Part shown: in pieces, positions 1 to 9,090 of the stretch
How the letters are laid out: every line of letters starts with the position of its first letter
How positions within the stretch are numbered: the stretch's first letter is position 1
NCBI GenBank assembly: GCA_046318415.1
Contig: JBKCUK010000004.1
Location: forward strand, 1 to 64,000
Source: JBKCUK01 sp046318415
GTDB taxonomy: Bacteria; Pseudomonadota; Alphaproteobacteria; Caedimonadales; Caedimonadaceae
DNA: 64,000 nt
Reading direction: 5' to 3'
Notes under the pieces: model-generated
What the model was told of the DNA's origin: nothing
Database searches by the model: none
What the model saw: the letters and a program-made list of their open reading frames with translations, nothing else
Made by a program: the position numbers and the translations under genes

Positions 1-160
1 CGTGGACCTGGTCCATGACCATATCAGCGCTGACGGTGCAAATCAGTTTATTTTCTGAGCGATTCAGCTCGACTACCTTGACCCGGACGCGGCGTAAACG
101 GGGCTCAAAGCGGGTGATCATGTCTTCCATTTCCCGCTCCAGACGCGCCCCGAGCTTGTT
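1..160 (-). pseudogene. 5'-truncated TssE (T6SS baseplate, gp25-like) fragment, running off the window
   Basis: Reading leftward from 160, the frame is open to the window edge and encodes RLEREMEDMITRFEPRLRRV followed by an alternating hydrophobic stretch. An FEPRL motif after an LExxI-type helix is the hallmark of TssE, the gp25-like wedge subunit of the type VI secretion baseplate. An in-frame TAA at 161-163 lies directly upstream, so the roughly 50-60 residues that normally precede this motif are missing. The first ATG is at 130. The piece sits just beyond the end of sdhB on the same strand, which looks like a recombination junction. A functional short version cannot be excluded because the 3' end is outside the window. 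Confidence 0.55.
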
Positions 161-186
161 TTATAAAAAAGTTTAGCCTGAAGGCT

Positions 187-972
187 TTACACCTTACGAT
201 CGGCCACCTTTTGCTTCAGCTCACCAATGGCTTTTGCGGGGTTTAGCCCCTTTGGACAGGTTTTGGTGCAATTCATGATGGTATGACAGCGATAGAGACG
301 GAAGGGGTCTTCCAGTTCGTCCAAGCGCTCACCCGTGGCCTCGTCACGGCTATCCTGGACCCAGCGATTGGCCTGCAGCAGCACGGCAGGACCCAAATAA
401 CGATCCCCATTCCACCAGTAACTGGGACAGCTGGTCGAGCAGCACATGCACAACACACACTCCCATAATCCATCAAGCTTGGCCCGATCTTCAGGGGACT
501 GGAGGCGCTCTTTATCCGGTGCTGTTGGCGAATCCGCCTTCATCCAAGGCTGGATGGACGCATACTGGGCATACGCATGGGTTAAATCGGGCACCAGGTC
601 TTTCACCACAGGCATGTGGGGCAGCGGATAAACCTTAACCTCACCCTTGACTTCGGCGATGGGCTTAATACACGCCAACGTGTTGGTGCCATCCACATTC
701 ATCGAGCAACTGCCGCAAACACCCTCACGGCAAGAGCGCCGAAATGTGAGGGTGGGATCAATTTCATTCTTAATCTTAATTAAGGCATCCAGGACCATAT
801 TACCGCATGAATTCATATCCACGTGATAGGTGTCCAGGCGCGGGTTTTGCTCGGGTTGATCGGGGTCATAGCGATAGATATGAAACACCCGAACATTATC
901 GCTTGGGGTTTTCAAAGGGAAGGTTTTGCCCTTGACCACCTTTGAATTGCGAGGAAGCGTCAATTCAACCAT
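187..972 (-). CDS. sdhB: Succinate dehydrogenase iron-sulfur subunit
   Basis: This 261-residue protein is the electron-transfer subunit of complex II, passing electrons from SdhA FAD to quinone at the inner membrane. All three cluster motifs are visible: CREGVCGSC plus a later Cys (C81, C86, C89, C101) for [2Fe-2S], CVLCMCCSTSCP (about 172-182) for [4Fe-4S], and CHTIMNCTKTCP (about 229-239) for [3Fe-4S]. The length is normal. An AGGAG ribosome-binding site precedes the ATG. It is the last gene of sdhCDAB, 28 bp after sdhA. Confidence 0.98.
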   Translation of the reverse strand: MVELTLPRNSKVVKGKTFPLKTPSDNVRVFHIYRYDPDQPEQNPRLDTYHVDMNSCGNMVLDALIKIKNEIDPTLTFRRSCREGVCGSCSMNVDGTNTLACIKPIAEVKGEVKVYPLPHMPVVKDLVPDLTHAYAQYASIQPWMKADSPTAPDKERLQSPEDRAKLDGLWECVLCMCCSTSCPSYWWNGDRYLGPAVLLQANRWVQDSRDEATGERLDELEDPFRLYRCHTIMNCTKTCPKGLNPAKAIGELKQKVADRKV

Positions 973-1000
973 TTCTGTTTCTCCTCTCCCCTTGCCAAGC

Positions 1001-2794
1001 CTAGTATACGCGGGCCTTGGGCGCTACAGTTTCGACTTCATTGGTCAGCGTATTCAAATGCACGGGACGATAATCCAAACGCACATTGCCCTGTTTATCG
1101 AGCCACGCCACCGAATGCTTCAACCACTGGGTATCGTCGCGCTCTGGGTAATCTTCGCGCGCATGGGCCCCGCGGCTTTCCTTGCGGGCCTTGGCTGAGG
1201 CCAGGGTCACCAGGGACTGCTGCAGTAAATTCTCAAGCTCAAGGGTTTCCATCAGGTCCGAGTTCCAGATTAGCGATCGATCCGTTAATTTAAGGTTTCC
1301 GTAGGACTCATAGGTATTATGCAATTGCTGGAGTCCCTCGGTCATGGTTTGCTCGTCACGAAAAACCGAGCAATGGTTTTGCATGGTGTGCTGCATTTCA
1401 AGGCGTACTTCCGCCGTGGTGCGATCACCAGCGCCATGACGCACCCGATCAAAGCGTGCAACGATGGCTTGCGTCGTCTCGTCGGGCAAGGGCGCGTGTG
1501 GCGTCCCAGGTACGACCAGCTCTTTCGCGCGCAGTGCAGCTGCACGGCCAAACACGACGAGATCCAGAAGCGAATTGGTCCCCAACCGATTGGCACCGTG
1601 CACCGAGACACAAGCAGCCTCACCTATGGCCATCAATCCGGGCACCACAGCATCGGGCTGCCCAGTCGTGGGACAGACGACCTCGGCATGATAATTGGTG
1701 GGAATGCCCCCCATGTTGTAGTGGACCGTTGGAATGACGGGAATGGGCTCCTTGGTGGTGTCGACCCCTGAGAAGATGCGCGCCGTCTCGGAAATACCGG
1801 GAAGACGTTCATGGATGACTTTGGGGTCTAAGTGCTCGAGATGGAGGAGGGCGTGATCTTTACGCGGCCCCACCCCTTTGCCGGCACGTACTTCCATCAT
1901 GATGGCCCGCGAGACAACGTCGCGAGAAGCCAAATCCTTGGCATTGGGTGCATATTTCTCCATAAAGCGCTCACCCAAGGAATTGGTAAGGTAGCCTCCC
2001 TCACCGCGTGCCCCCTCGGAGATCAAGCACCCAGCACCATAAATGCCGGTAGGGTGAAATTGAATAAATTCCATGTCCTGCAGACCGATGCCAGCGCGAA
2101 GCGCCATGGCACTGCCATCGCCAGTACAGGTATGCGCCCCGGTGCACGAGAAAAAGGCACGCCCATAACCACCGGTCGCCAACACCACCAGGTGGGCAAA
2201 GAACCGATGTAAGGTGCCATCCTCAAGCGCCCAGGACACCACGCCGCGACAGCGCCCCTCGTGCATCATAAGGTCCAAAGCAAAATGCTCGATGAAAAAA
2301 TCGGTCTTGTGTTTCAAGGATTGCTGATAAAGGGTGTGCAAAATCGCGTGACCGGTCCGATCCGCCGCAGCACAAGCCCGCTGGGCCATGCCCTCGCCTT
2401 GGCGCAAGGTATGACCGCCAAATTTGCGCTGGTAGATTTTACCTTCGTCATTGCGCGAGAACGGAACGCCAAAGTGCTCTAACTCGATGACCGCCTGCAT
2501 GGCATTACGACACATGTATTCGATGGCGTCTTGATCTCCTAACCAGTCTGATCCCTTGATGGTGTCGTAAAAATGATATTTCCAGTGGTCCCCATCCCCC
2601 ATGTTATTGAGGGCGGCCGAAATCCCACCTTGGGCTGAAACCGTGTGGCTGCGGGTGGGAAACACTTTCGTCACACAAGCCGTGCGCAAACCAGCCGCGC
2701 TCATGCCAAGGGCTGCCCGCAGACCTGCGCCACCCGCCCCCACAATCACAACGTCATAGGCATGATCCACAATTTTATATGCCTTGGTGGTCAC
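1001..2794 (-). CDS. sdhA: Succinate dehydrogenase flavoprotein subunit
   Basis: This 597-residue catalytic subunit oxidises succinate to fumarate with covalently bound FAD. An N-terminal dinucleotide-binding GAGGAG (about 18-23) is followed by SHTVSAQGGISAALNN, which contains the flavinylation-site histidine, and by HPTGIYGAGCLISEGARGEG in the active-site region. The start is GTG at 2792-2794, with GGGAGGAG just upstream. Length and C-terminus match alphaproteobacterial SdhA. It lies between sdhD and sdhB in one operon. Confidence 0.98.
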   Translation of the reverse strand: MTTKAYKIVDHAYDVVIVGAGGAGLRAALGMSAAGLRTACVTKVFPTRSHTVSAQGGISAALNNMGDGDHWKYHFYDTIKGSDWLGDQDAIEYMCRNAMQAVIELEHFGVPFSRNDEGKIYQRKFGGHTLRQGEGMAQRACAAADRTGHAILHTLYQQSLKHKTDFFIEHFALDLMMHEGRCRGVVSWALEDGTLHRFFAHLVVLATGGYGRAFFSCTGAHTCTGDGSAMALRAGIGLQDMEFIQFHPTGIYGAGCLISEGARGEGGYLTNSLGERFMEKYAPNAKDLASRDVVSRAIMMEVRAGKGVGPRKDHALLHLEHLDPKVIHERLPGISETARIFSGVDTTKEPIPVIPTVHYNMGGIPTNYHAEVVCPTTGQPDAVVPGLMAIGEAACVSVHGANRLGTNSLLDLVVFGRAAALRAKELVVPGTPHAPLPDETTQAIVARFDRVRHGAGDRTTAEVRLEMQHTMQNHCSVFRDEQTMTEGLQQLHNTYESYGNLKLTDRSLIWNSDLMETLELENLLQQSLVTLASAKARKESRGAHAREDYPERDDTQWLKHSVAWLDKQGNVRLDYRPVHLNTLTNEVETVAPKARVY

Positions 2795-2833
2795 AGCCCG
2801 TCTCCTCCCTCAAAAAATATTTCTTCTTCGACC

Positions 2834-3244
2834 TTAAGCGATGGGTGTTGCATGGGTCATTAAAAGGTAAATAAGCGCCAAAGTTGCCCCTAGCGCCGCT
2901 AGCAAAGAGAGCGCCCTTATAAACCAAAGACATGCCAGACGCATGCCGCGGTGATGGATGTAGTCCTCAATAATGACTTGCATGCCAAGATAGCCATGAA
3001 AAAGGGCACTCAACAGAAAAGCGAGACTCAACAACGCATTGAAAGGGGTTGCAAAAACCTGCCGCCAACCCGCAGCATCTAGACCCAAATGGCTGAGGAC
3101 CGTGGCGACAAACCAAAGGCCCAGGAAAACCAGTAACACAGCTGAAAAGCGCTGGGCCAGCCAATGCTCGGCACCACTTTTGATCGATCCATCCCCACGC
3201 GCCACACTCAAAGGGGTGCGAAGCCTCAACAAACTGCGCATCAT
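2834..3244 (-). CDS. sdhD: Succinate dehydrogenase membrane anchor subunit
   Basis: This is a small membrane protein of 136 residues with three hydrophobic helices, as expected for SdhD, which helps bind heme b and quinone. I place the start at the ATG at 3244, which overlaps the sdhC stop (ATGA-type coupling). A longer frame runs upstream but lies inside sdhC. The segment FHGYLGMQVIIEDYIHH matches the SdhD helix carrying the conserved His and the Asp-Tyr near the quinone pocket. Sequence conservation in this family is low, so the call rests on helix pattern, this motif and operon position. Confidence 0.93.
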   Translation of the reverse strand: MMRSLLRLRTPLSVARGDGSIKSGAEHWLAQRFSAVLLVFLGLWFVATVLSHLGLDAAGWRQVFATPFNALLSLAFLLSALFHGYLGMQVIIEDYIHHRGMRLACLWFIRALSLLAALGATLALIYLLMTHATPIA

Positions 3245-3642
3245 AGGTAGCCTCCGTGGATCAGCAGTAAAATGAGGGCGCCTGCAGTTAAACTGAAGGT
3301 CAGAAGGATCACCAGCCACCCACTACGATAGGTTGCACTCAACTCAAACCCAACGCCCCAGTCCCACAAAAGGTGACGAATTCCATTGGAAAGGTGATAA
3401 AAAAAAGCGAAAAATCCAAGACCTGCAAGCCCGATCATCCAAAAACTTTGACCCCAGGCCATCAGGCACTGCAGCATCGCCGGATCAAAGGCAAGGCTAT
3501 AAAACCAAAAAGCGAGTAACAAGCTAAATCCATAAAGAACAAGCCCCGTCATGCGATGCAGAATCGACAGGCCACTGGTTAACTGGACACGATAGATACC
3601 TAAATGCGGCGATAAGGGCCGCTCAACCTTCCCTGTAGTCAT
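3241..3642 (-). CDS. sdhC: Succinate dehydrogenase cytochrome b556 subunit
   Basis: This 133-residue, three-helix cytochrome b subunit starts with the family motif RPLSPHLGIY. SILHRMTG (about 26-33) holds the quinone-site Ser and Arg. YHLSNGIRHLLWD contains H83, aligned with the known heme b ligand of E. coli SdhC, and the GIRH signature. It is the first gene of sdhCDAB. Its stop overlaps the start of sdhD. Confidence 0.96.
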   Translation of the reverse strand: MTTGKVERPLSPHLGIYRVQLTSGLSILHRMTGLVLYGFSLLLAFWFYSLAFDPAMLQCLMAWGQSFWMIGLAGLGFFAFFYHLSNGIRHLLWDWGVGFELSATYRSGWLVILLTFSLTAGALILLLIHGGYL

Positions 3643-3759
3643 GGCAGGCTCCGCCTTTTGGAAGCTTTTTTCTTTTTTACAATCAGTTTGTCGAATTTAC
3701 ACTCTCAGCGCAAGGGGGAGAAAAGAAACCATCCAAAGGTAATGATACATAAAGCAAGT

Positions 3760-3794
3760 AAGACTGGTCAGGAAAAGATCCCGACCAGTCTTTT
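3760..3794. terminator. Stem-loop terminator
   Basis: AAGACTGGTC (3760-3769) and GACCAGTCTT (3783-3792) form a perfect 10-bp stem with a 13-nt loop. A TTTT run follows on the plus strand, and a looser T-rich tract follows on the minus strand. It lies 23 bp beyond the stop of the large secreted protein gene, whose transcript it most likely ends. Confidence 0.7.
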
Positions 3795-3816
3795 AATGAG
3801 AGAGATTACTCTGCGT

Positions 3817-5709
3817 TCAATCCAATTGCAGCGCCCAAAAACCGAGGCCTATATATCTTGGATCGTCGATACCACATTCCTTCTTCCGAGACAAAGGCCG
3901 GTAAATGGTGAAAGTTACGTCCAGAAGGCCATTTCGATTTGGCAAATCAACAGGACGAAAGTCAACGGCAAGGCGATGCTGAGCCTCCCCAGTCGATCTC
4001 ATGGAGATGGGGTTGGTGACTGTTGTATCATTCACCTTAAGTTCAGCGTTGCTGATGTCTGAAGTCGGCAAGCCATTCAGGCGAACCTCAAATACTTGGC
4101 TTTGACCCTTTGGGTCATAAACATTCATAAAAAGCGTCAAAGTGCTCTTTTCTTGAGGATTTAGGTGATCGATGGCAAAGTACAGGCTTGCCTTGTGGGA
4201 TGCGCCATTGGCAGGCCCTTCTGTCCATATGACATCAAGCTCAGGATAAGAGAATCCTGTACCTAAGAAGTGGAGCGCACCACCAATACCAAGCTTGTAT
4301 TCCTGGCCAATGGTTGGATGAAATTCAGGCACCCCTGAAAGATCTGGTGAGAACTTGAGTTTTGTGAAACCAAAACCTTTTTCCAAAGCAATATCCTGCC
4401 CGCCCATTGAATCAGTCCCTTTGTTCTTTTGCTGAGCATTGGGGATCTCCAGCCTTAAATTGAGCATCTCCTCTCCTTGCCAGGTGTGACCTGGCACGAT
4501 AATTTTCGTATTGTGAATCAGCCCAGGATCCCGTGGGCACTGGGAATTATGCACCACCAGCGTGCCAAGATACCTAGTTTTCTCCTTTTGATTAATGGCA
4601 AACACTAATACAGATTGCCGTAACTCATGAGAGGCTGCCTGACCCCAGGCCATGGGAAAATCGATCATCAGATCTTGACCAAAGGAGGCAATGGGCAACC
4701 GCATGTTGGCAGACGGACCCACCGTCCATAAACAGTTCTGAAATTCCTCGAAAAGCCAGTGGCTTTTGATGAAGAACTCCCGCTTGAATCGCGGATTCAT
4801 AAAGGAAGATTTCTCTTCGGTTTCGTCGGCGCTCAGCGAGAGCTCCTCGCCAAGAGGCATGATGGTTGGCGCAAATGACCGCAACAACTTGCGTGGTCCT
4901 TCATGATACCCACTCAAATACTGTAAAACATCTACATCCGCCACTTTTGAACAGATCAACCCTGAATAGGTAAACCAATCATCACAAGCCATGGATTCTA
5001 GTCTTTTAAGCATTTGTTGCATTAAATCTTTGCGCGCCAAAGCATGGAGGGTCACGGCCGCCTCACCCTCCCCATCTGCCACAAGGGACCAAAAAGTATG
5101 CAATCCTTGCGCGGACGATGCTTCAATCGAGCGCTTAACATAAAGATCAACAAAGGGCGCTGACTCCCTGAAGTTTCTCACTTGATCATAGGGATGCAGT
5201 GTGCCTACCCAACTCACTGCCTCGTTGGACTCCTGATCGCCACTGGCACAGCAAATAATCCTACATTCTTTGACTTCACGACTTTTGGGCGCGGAAAAGG
5301 GGGATGCGCCATAGATCCAAGAATGCGGCCAAAAGCTTAGGTCTTTACTTTGTGCTTGGATAGCCACATGGAACGTGGCCTTCTGGACGTCGCCATTAAA
5401 ATGCTTAGCCATCAACCCGAGAATGTTTGTGATCAAGTGGTTGCTGTGCATGTGTGGGGTCATCTTTTTTGCTGGTAAATTAAGGATTACCGCTGCACTC
5501 TTTAGGTGGTCCTTTTCCCCCGCCATGATAGGGGGCACACTCATCCGGCGTATCCCATTCGTATCCAATGTCATCTTGGGAAATAAGTAGGATACGTCCG
5601 TAGCAATAGGTTCTTTTTCGAACACCACATCAGTTGCCAGCGCCTCATGTTGACAAAAAGTAAATAAAAATAGATAAAGAAAGTAAGAATAACGAAGATA
5701 TGAAAACAT
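3817..5709 (-). CDS. Large secreted protein of unknown function
   Basis: I do not recognise this 630-residue protein. Residues 1-25 form a clear Sec signal peptide (aromatic/Leu-rich core ending in ALA), so it should be exported. The rest has no transmembrane helix and no Cys-rich or repeat region. The C-terminal half (from about residue 400) is rich in beta-prone stretches such as GQSQVFEVRLNG and LLDVTFTIYRPL, suggesting a beta-sandwich fold. The ATG has an AGGGAG ribosome-binding site that forms one arm of an inverted repeat (5714-5764). It stands alone between the sdh operon and emrAB. A host-directed or surface role is possible, but nothing in the sequence fixes it. Confidence 0.85.
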   Translation of the reverse strand: MFSYLRYSYFLYLFLFTFCQHEALATDVVFEKEPIATDVSYLFPKMTLDTNGIRRMSVPPIMAGEKDHLKSAAVILNLPAKKMTPHMHSNHLITNILGLMAKHFNGDVQKATFHVAIQAQSKDLSFWPHSWIYGASPFSAPKSREVKECRIICCASGDQESNEAVSWVGTLHPYDQVRNFRESAPFVDLYVKRSIEASSAQGLHTFWSLVADGEGEAAVTLHALARKDLMQQMLKRLESMACDDWFTYSGLICSKVADVDVLQYLSGYHEGPRKLLRSFAPTIMPLGEELSLSADETEEKSSFMNPRFKREFFIKSHWLFEEFQNCLWTVGPSANMRLPIASFGQDLMIDFPMAWGQAASHELRQSVLVFAINQKEKTRYLGTLVVHNSQCPRDPGLIHNTKIIVPGHTWQGEEMLNLRLEIPNAQQKNKGTDSMGGQDIALEKGFGFTKLKFSPDLSGVPEFHPTIGQEYKLGIGGALHFLGTGFSYPELDVIWTEGPANGASHKASLYFAIDHLNPQEKSTLTLFMNVYDPKGQSQVFEVRLNGLPTSDISNAELKVNDTTVTNPISMRSTGEAQHRLAVDFRPVDLPNRNGLLDVTFTIYRPLSRKKECGIDDPRYIGLGFWALQLD

Positions 5710-5713
5710 TGTG

Positions 5714-5764
5714 AACTCCCTGATTTTTCTATACGTAATGATTTTCTTATTTTTTCAGGGAGTT
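5714..5764 (-). promoter_or_regulatory. Inverted repeat that would sequester the ribosome-binding site
   Basis: On the minus strand AACTCCCTGA (5764-5755) and TCAGGGAGTT (5723-5714) are perfect 10-bp complements separated by 31 A/T-rich bases. The second arm contains the AGGGAG ribosome-binding site of the gene starting at 5709, which ends about 6 nt before the ATG. If both arms are in the mRNA, the start site would be base-paired. The repeat could instead be a protein-binding operator. Confidence 0.5.
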
Positions 5765-5811
5765 ATTTAAATTGAAAAAAACATTCCGTTTAAAGGCGGC
5801 ATGTATTGGTA

Positions 5812-7392
5812 TTAGTGCGCGGCTTCAGGAGCATCCGCGGCAAAATCGACTTTTCTCAGGAAAGGGATGAGCAAAAGGGATGCGAAAAACAGAAATCCCA
5901 TCAGGGCATAAAGCTGATTAAACGTGAGAACAAGGCCCTCGCGCTGCGCTACAGAAGTGAGCATCTTGAGCCCAGATAAACTGGGGTCACCCAACTGTGG
6001 TAGACTTGAAAGGGACGCCTCAATACCCTCAAGGGTATTTATGACTCGCTGAGATGTCGCCTCTGCATTGAGACGTAAATGGGAAAAATTAATTTTATTC
6101 CAATCAAATAGCCACGTGTTGAAAATCGCAAGTCCAATGGCGCCACCAAGATTACGCATCAGATTATAAAGGCCACTGGCGTTTTTCACCTCTTCAAGGG
6201 GTAAGGTACCCAAGGCAATGGTATTGATGGGCACAAAGCAAAACATCAATGAAAAGCCACGCAAAAGCTGGGGCCAGAAAAACTCCCAAAAACCGGAATC
6301 ACTGACTTGAAACCCCGTCAGGTAGGACCCCAGTCCAAAAAGGAACATGCCAAAGGCCAGAATGATTCTTAAATCAAGAATTTTCGCAAGATTGGCGGCA
6401 ACGGGTGCAGAAAAGAACTGGGCAATGCCAGTAACGGTCACATAAAATCCAATTTGCAGACTGCTTAAGCCTTTGATGAGGCCGAGCTGCATGGGAATCA
6501 GGTAGGTCATGACATAAAGCCCAATGCCCAAAATAAAGGAAAAGATCGAGCCAAAGGTGAAGTTGAAATTGCGAAAGGCATAAAGATCGACGATGGGGTG
6601 GGCTGTGGTTAACTCACGGTAGATGAGACCCAAAAACGCACCGCCCGCCAACAGGGCGAGAATAAGAATCTTGTTACTGTTGAACCAATCGGCGCGCACA
6701 CCTTCTTCCAGGACGTATTGCAAACACCCCAGTGACAGGGCAATAAGACCGATCCCTATGAAATCAATTTGCTCCAGCAATCCTGGCTCGGGTTGATCCA
6801 CATACATCAAGAACCAGGTGGTCATGAAAACAATAATGCCCGGGATGATATTAATTAAAAACAACATATGCCACGAAGCGGCCTCGGTCAGGTATCCCCC
6901 CAGAACCGGCCCAAGGGTGGGCGCCATGGTCACCACCATCCCGATAATGATAATCATCAAGGTTTGGCGATGGCGTGGAAACAGGGTGTAGACGACCGAG
7001 AATACCGTGGGGATCAGTAATCCCCCAAACAAGCCCTGTAAGGCGCGAAAAATGATCATGGACTCGATATTCCAAGCAAGGGCACAGGCTATACTTAAAA
7101 GCGTGAAACCAGCTGTTGCGATGGAAAAAACCAGACGGGTCGAAAAGGCACGGGCTAACCAACCCGTAAGGGGAATAATGATCACTTCAGCAATCAGGTA
7201 GGATGTCTGAATCCATGTGACTTCATCGGCAGTGGCAGAGATACCTGCTTGGATTTGTGCGATGGAGCTGGTCACAATCTGAATATCCAAGATGGCCATG
7301 AACATCCCCACAACCATACCGATAAAGCCAATCCATTGTTGCAGAGATGGCTCAGGAATATCGGCAGTGGTGGAGACTGTTTGGTCTGCCAT
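5812..7392 (-). CDS. emrB: DHA2-family drug:H+ antiporter, EmrB-like
   Basis: This 526-residue inner-membrane transporter has about 14 helices. It belongs to the major facilitator DHA2 branch, shown by ILDIQIVTSSIAQI in helix 1 (the family LDxTIVNxALP motif), WIQTSYLIAEVIIIPLTGWL in helix 2 and GxLxGPVLGGYL in helix 5. With the adjacent adaptor EmrA and the outer-membrane factor across the divergent promoter, it would form a tripartite efflux pump for hydrophobic toxicants. The start lies 1 bp after the emrA stop, so the two genes are translationally close. The substrate cannot be read from sequence. Confidence 0.93.
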   Translation of the reverse strand: MADQTVSTTADIPEPSLQQWIGFIGMVVGMFMAILDIQIVTSSIAQIQAGISATADEVTWIQTSYLIAEVIIIPLTGWLARAFSTRLVFSIATAGFTLLSIACALAWNIESMIIFRALQGLFGGLLIPTVFSVVYTLFPRHRQTLMIIIIGMVVTMAPTLGPVLGGYLTEAASWHMLFLINIIPGIIVFMTTWFLMYVDQPEPGLLEQIDFIGIGLIALSLGCLQYVLEEGVRADWFNSNKILILALLAGGAFLGLIYRELTTAHPIVDLYAFRNFNFTFGSIFSFILGIGLYVMTYLIPMQLGLIKGLSSLQIGFYVTVTGIAQFFSAPVAANLAKILDLRIILAFGMFLFGLGSYLTGFQVSDSGFWEFFWPQLLRGFSLMFCFVPINTIALGTLPLEEVKNASGLYNLMRNLGGAIGLAIFNTWLFDWNKINFSHLRLNAEATSQRVINTLEGIEASLSSLPQLGDPSLSGLKMLTSVAQREGLVLTFNQLYALMGFLFFASLLLIPFLRKVDFAADAPEAAH

Positions 7393-7393
7393 G

Positions 7394-8416
7394 CTACTTG
7401 GTCCTTACCCGCACGTAGACAGACATACCTGGACGCAGCACGGGAAGTTTTTGTGATGCCTCAAAGCTTAACTTGACGGGAATGCGCCGCACGATTTTGG
7501 TGAAGTTACCTGTGGCATTCTCTGGGGGCAGAATACTGTATTCTGCGCCACTGGCCGGTGACAAGCTGTCGACATGGCCTGTAAACTTCTCGCCCGGATA
7601 GGCATCAATGGTCATCACGACACTTTGGCCGGGTTTCATGGACTGAATTTGGGTTTCCTTGAAATTGGCCTCCACCCAGAATTCATGATCTGGCACGAAA
7701 TAACCAATGGCCGTGCCAGGGCGCACCAATTGCCCAACGTGAGCCGCCTTGTTCCCCACAACGCCTGCCTTGGGCGCCACAATGCGGGTGTGTTCGAGGT
7801 CAAGTCGGGCAAGACTTAAGCTTGCTTGTGCTGCCCTCAACTGTGCGTTTATTTCTTCAAGCTGGGCTTGTACGGCTTCTAATTGCGCCCCTGCTGCTTC
7901 GTGGGCTGATTCAGCCATTTTTACTGAGGCGCTGGCATTTGTCGACTGCGCCTCTGCCCCGTCATAGTCCTTGCGTGAGACAGCCCCTGAATCCACCAGA
8001 TTGGAAATTCTCTCAAAATCTGCCTGGGCTTGCTTTTGACTCGCCGCCGCGGCCACCACAGCCGCTTTGGTTTGGCGAACGGCCGCATCTTGGGCCTTGC
8101 GCTGCATCTCCAGGCGTTTCAGGGCGGCTTTTGTCGCCGCCACTTGCGCCTCAGCATGGTCGACGCGGGCTTGATAATCCCTCGGATCGATTTCGGCGAT
8201 AATGTCTCCTTGGTTCACATGCTGATTGTCCGTCACAGGCACGGAAGTCACATAGCCACCGACCTTGGCACTCAAAAGGGTTGAATTCGCCTTGAGATAA
8301 GCATTGTCGGTCGTCTCATAGGGGCGTATGCTAAAGAACCAATAAAGTCCTGCGCTGATGATGACTGCGCCCACACCCATAAGGACTCTTTGTTTTTGCT
8401 CTTTTGAGAAGTTCAT
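7394..8416 (-). CDS. emrA: EmrA/HlyD-type membrane-fusion protein
   Basis: This 340-residue periplasmic adaptor has one N-terminal membrane anchor (about 10-28). A split lipoyl/barrel-sandwich domain follows (AKVGGYVTSVPVTDNQHVNQ, then RIVAPKAGVVGNKAAHVGQ), flanking a long Ala/Gln-rich alpha-helical hairpin at about 85-215. It bridges EmrB to the outer-membrane factor. The gene starts 15 bp from a palindromic operator (8431-8445) shared with the divergent tetR gene. Confidence 0.93.
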   Translation of the reverse strand: MNFSKEQKQRVLMGVGAVIISAGLYWFFSIRPYETTDNAYLKANSTLLSAKVGGYVTSVPVTDNQHVNQGDIIAEIDPRDYQARVDHAEAQVAATKAALKRLEMQRKAQDAAVRQTKAAVVAAAASQKQAQADFERISNLVDSGAVSRKDYDGAEAQSTNASASVKMAESAHEAAGAQLEAVQAQLEEINAQLRAAQASLSLARLDLEHTRIVAPKAGVVGNKAAHVGQLVRPGTAIGYFVPDHEFWVEANFKETQIQSMKPGQSVVMTIDAYPGEKFTGHVDSLSPASGAEYSILPPENATGNFTKIVRRIPVKLSFEASQKLPVLRPGMSVYVRVRTK

Positions 8417-8430
8417 GGCTCACTTGCTAT

Positions 8431-8445
8431 ACTAAACTGTTTAGT
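8431..8445. promoter_or_regulatory. Palindromic operator between emrAB and tetR
   Basis: ACTAAAC-T-GTTTAGT is a perfect 7-1-7 palindrome in the 68-bp divergent gap between emrA (minus) and the TetR-family gene (plus). Its size and position are typical of a TetR dimer site, so the adjacent regulator probably represses both directions through it. Confidence 0.75.
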
Positions 8446-8484
8446 TTACATTAGGACATGGTGAGATGAAGGTCAAGGCTGCAG

Positions 8485-9090
8485 ATGAGCAAGGAAAAAA
8501 GATCTCTGAAACGGGCACAAATCCTGAAAACGGCAACCCAAATCTTTGCAAGCCAGGGTTTTTCCCAGGCAAGCATGGACGACATTGCGGCTCAAACCCC
8601 AGTATCCAAAGCCACCCTCTATAAATACTTTAAGGATAAAAACGACCTTTTCATTCAGGTGGTGACGGCCAGATGCGAAGCGGTCAGAGAAGCCCTTGGA
8701 CAATCCATGAACCTGGCCAAGGACCCCCTGAAAGCACTTGTTCATGTTGCCATGAATTACTGGGAACTGATTCACTCACCAGAGGCTCTCAGTCTCAATA
8801 GCATGCTGATTGCCCAAAAGCGCCAATTTCCACAGCAAGCCCAACTTTATTACGCCTCGGGTCCCCAGTGCATGTTGCGCCTGTTGGCAGATTTCCTCAA
8901 AGAAATCGCGCCCCGCCTTCACCTTAAAATCGACGACTTTGACCTGGCAGCGGTGACCTTCGTCAACCTGGTGCGCGGCGATACGTACTATCGGGCCCTC
9001 TTGGGCCTTGAGGTGAACCGGTCTTCAAAAAAGCGTGATGCCGTGATCGAGCACGCATTGCAGATTTTCATCAAAGGATACCAAGCATGA
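8485..9090 (+). CDS. TetR/AcrR-family transcriptional regulator
   Basis: This is a 201-residue repressor. Residues 8-55 form the TetR DNA-binding domain (AQILKTATQIFASQGFSQAS, then TPVSKATLYKYFKDKNDLF with its recognition helix). The rest is a variable helical ligand-binding domain, with a segment resembling the AefR-like/TetR_C_7 type. It is divergent from emrAB and overlaps the next gene by 4 bp (ATGA), so it should be cotranscribed with the outer-membrane factor. It most likely controls the pump in response to a pump substrate. Confidence 0.93.
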   Translation: MSKEKRSLKRAQILKTATQIFASQGFSQASMDDIAAQTPVSKATLYKYFKDKNDLFIQVVTARCEAVREALGQSMNLAKDPLKALVHVAMNYWELIHSPEALSLNSMLIAQKRQFPQQAQLYYASGPQCMLRLLADFLKEIAPRLHLKIDDFDLAAVTFVNLVRGDTYYRALLGLEVNRSSKKRDAVIEHALQIFIKGYQA

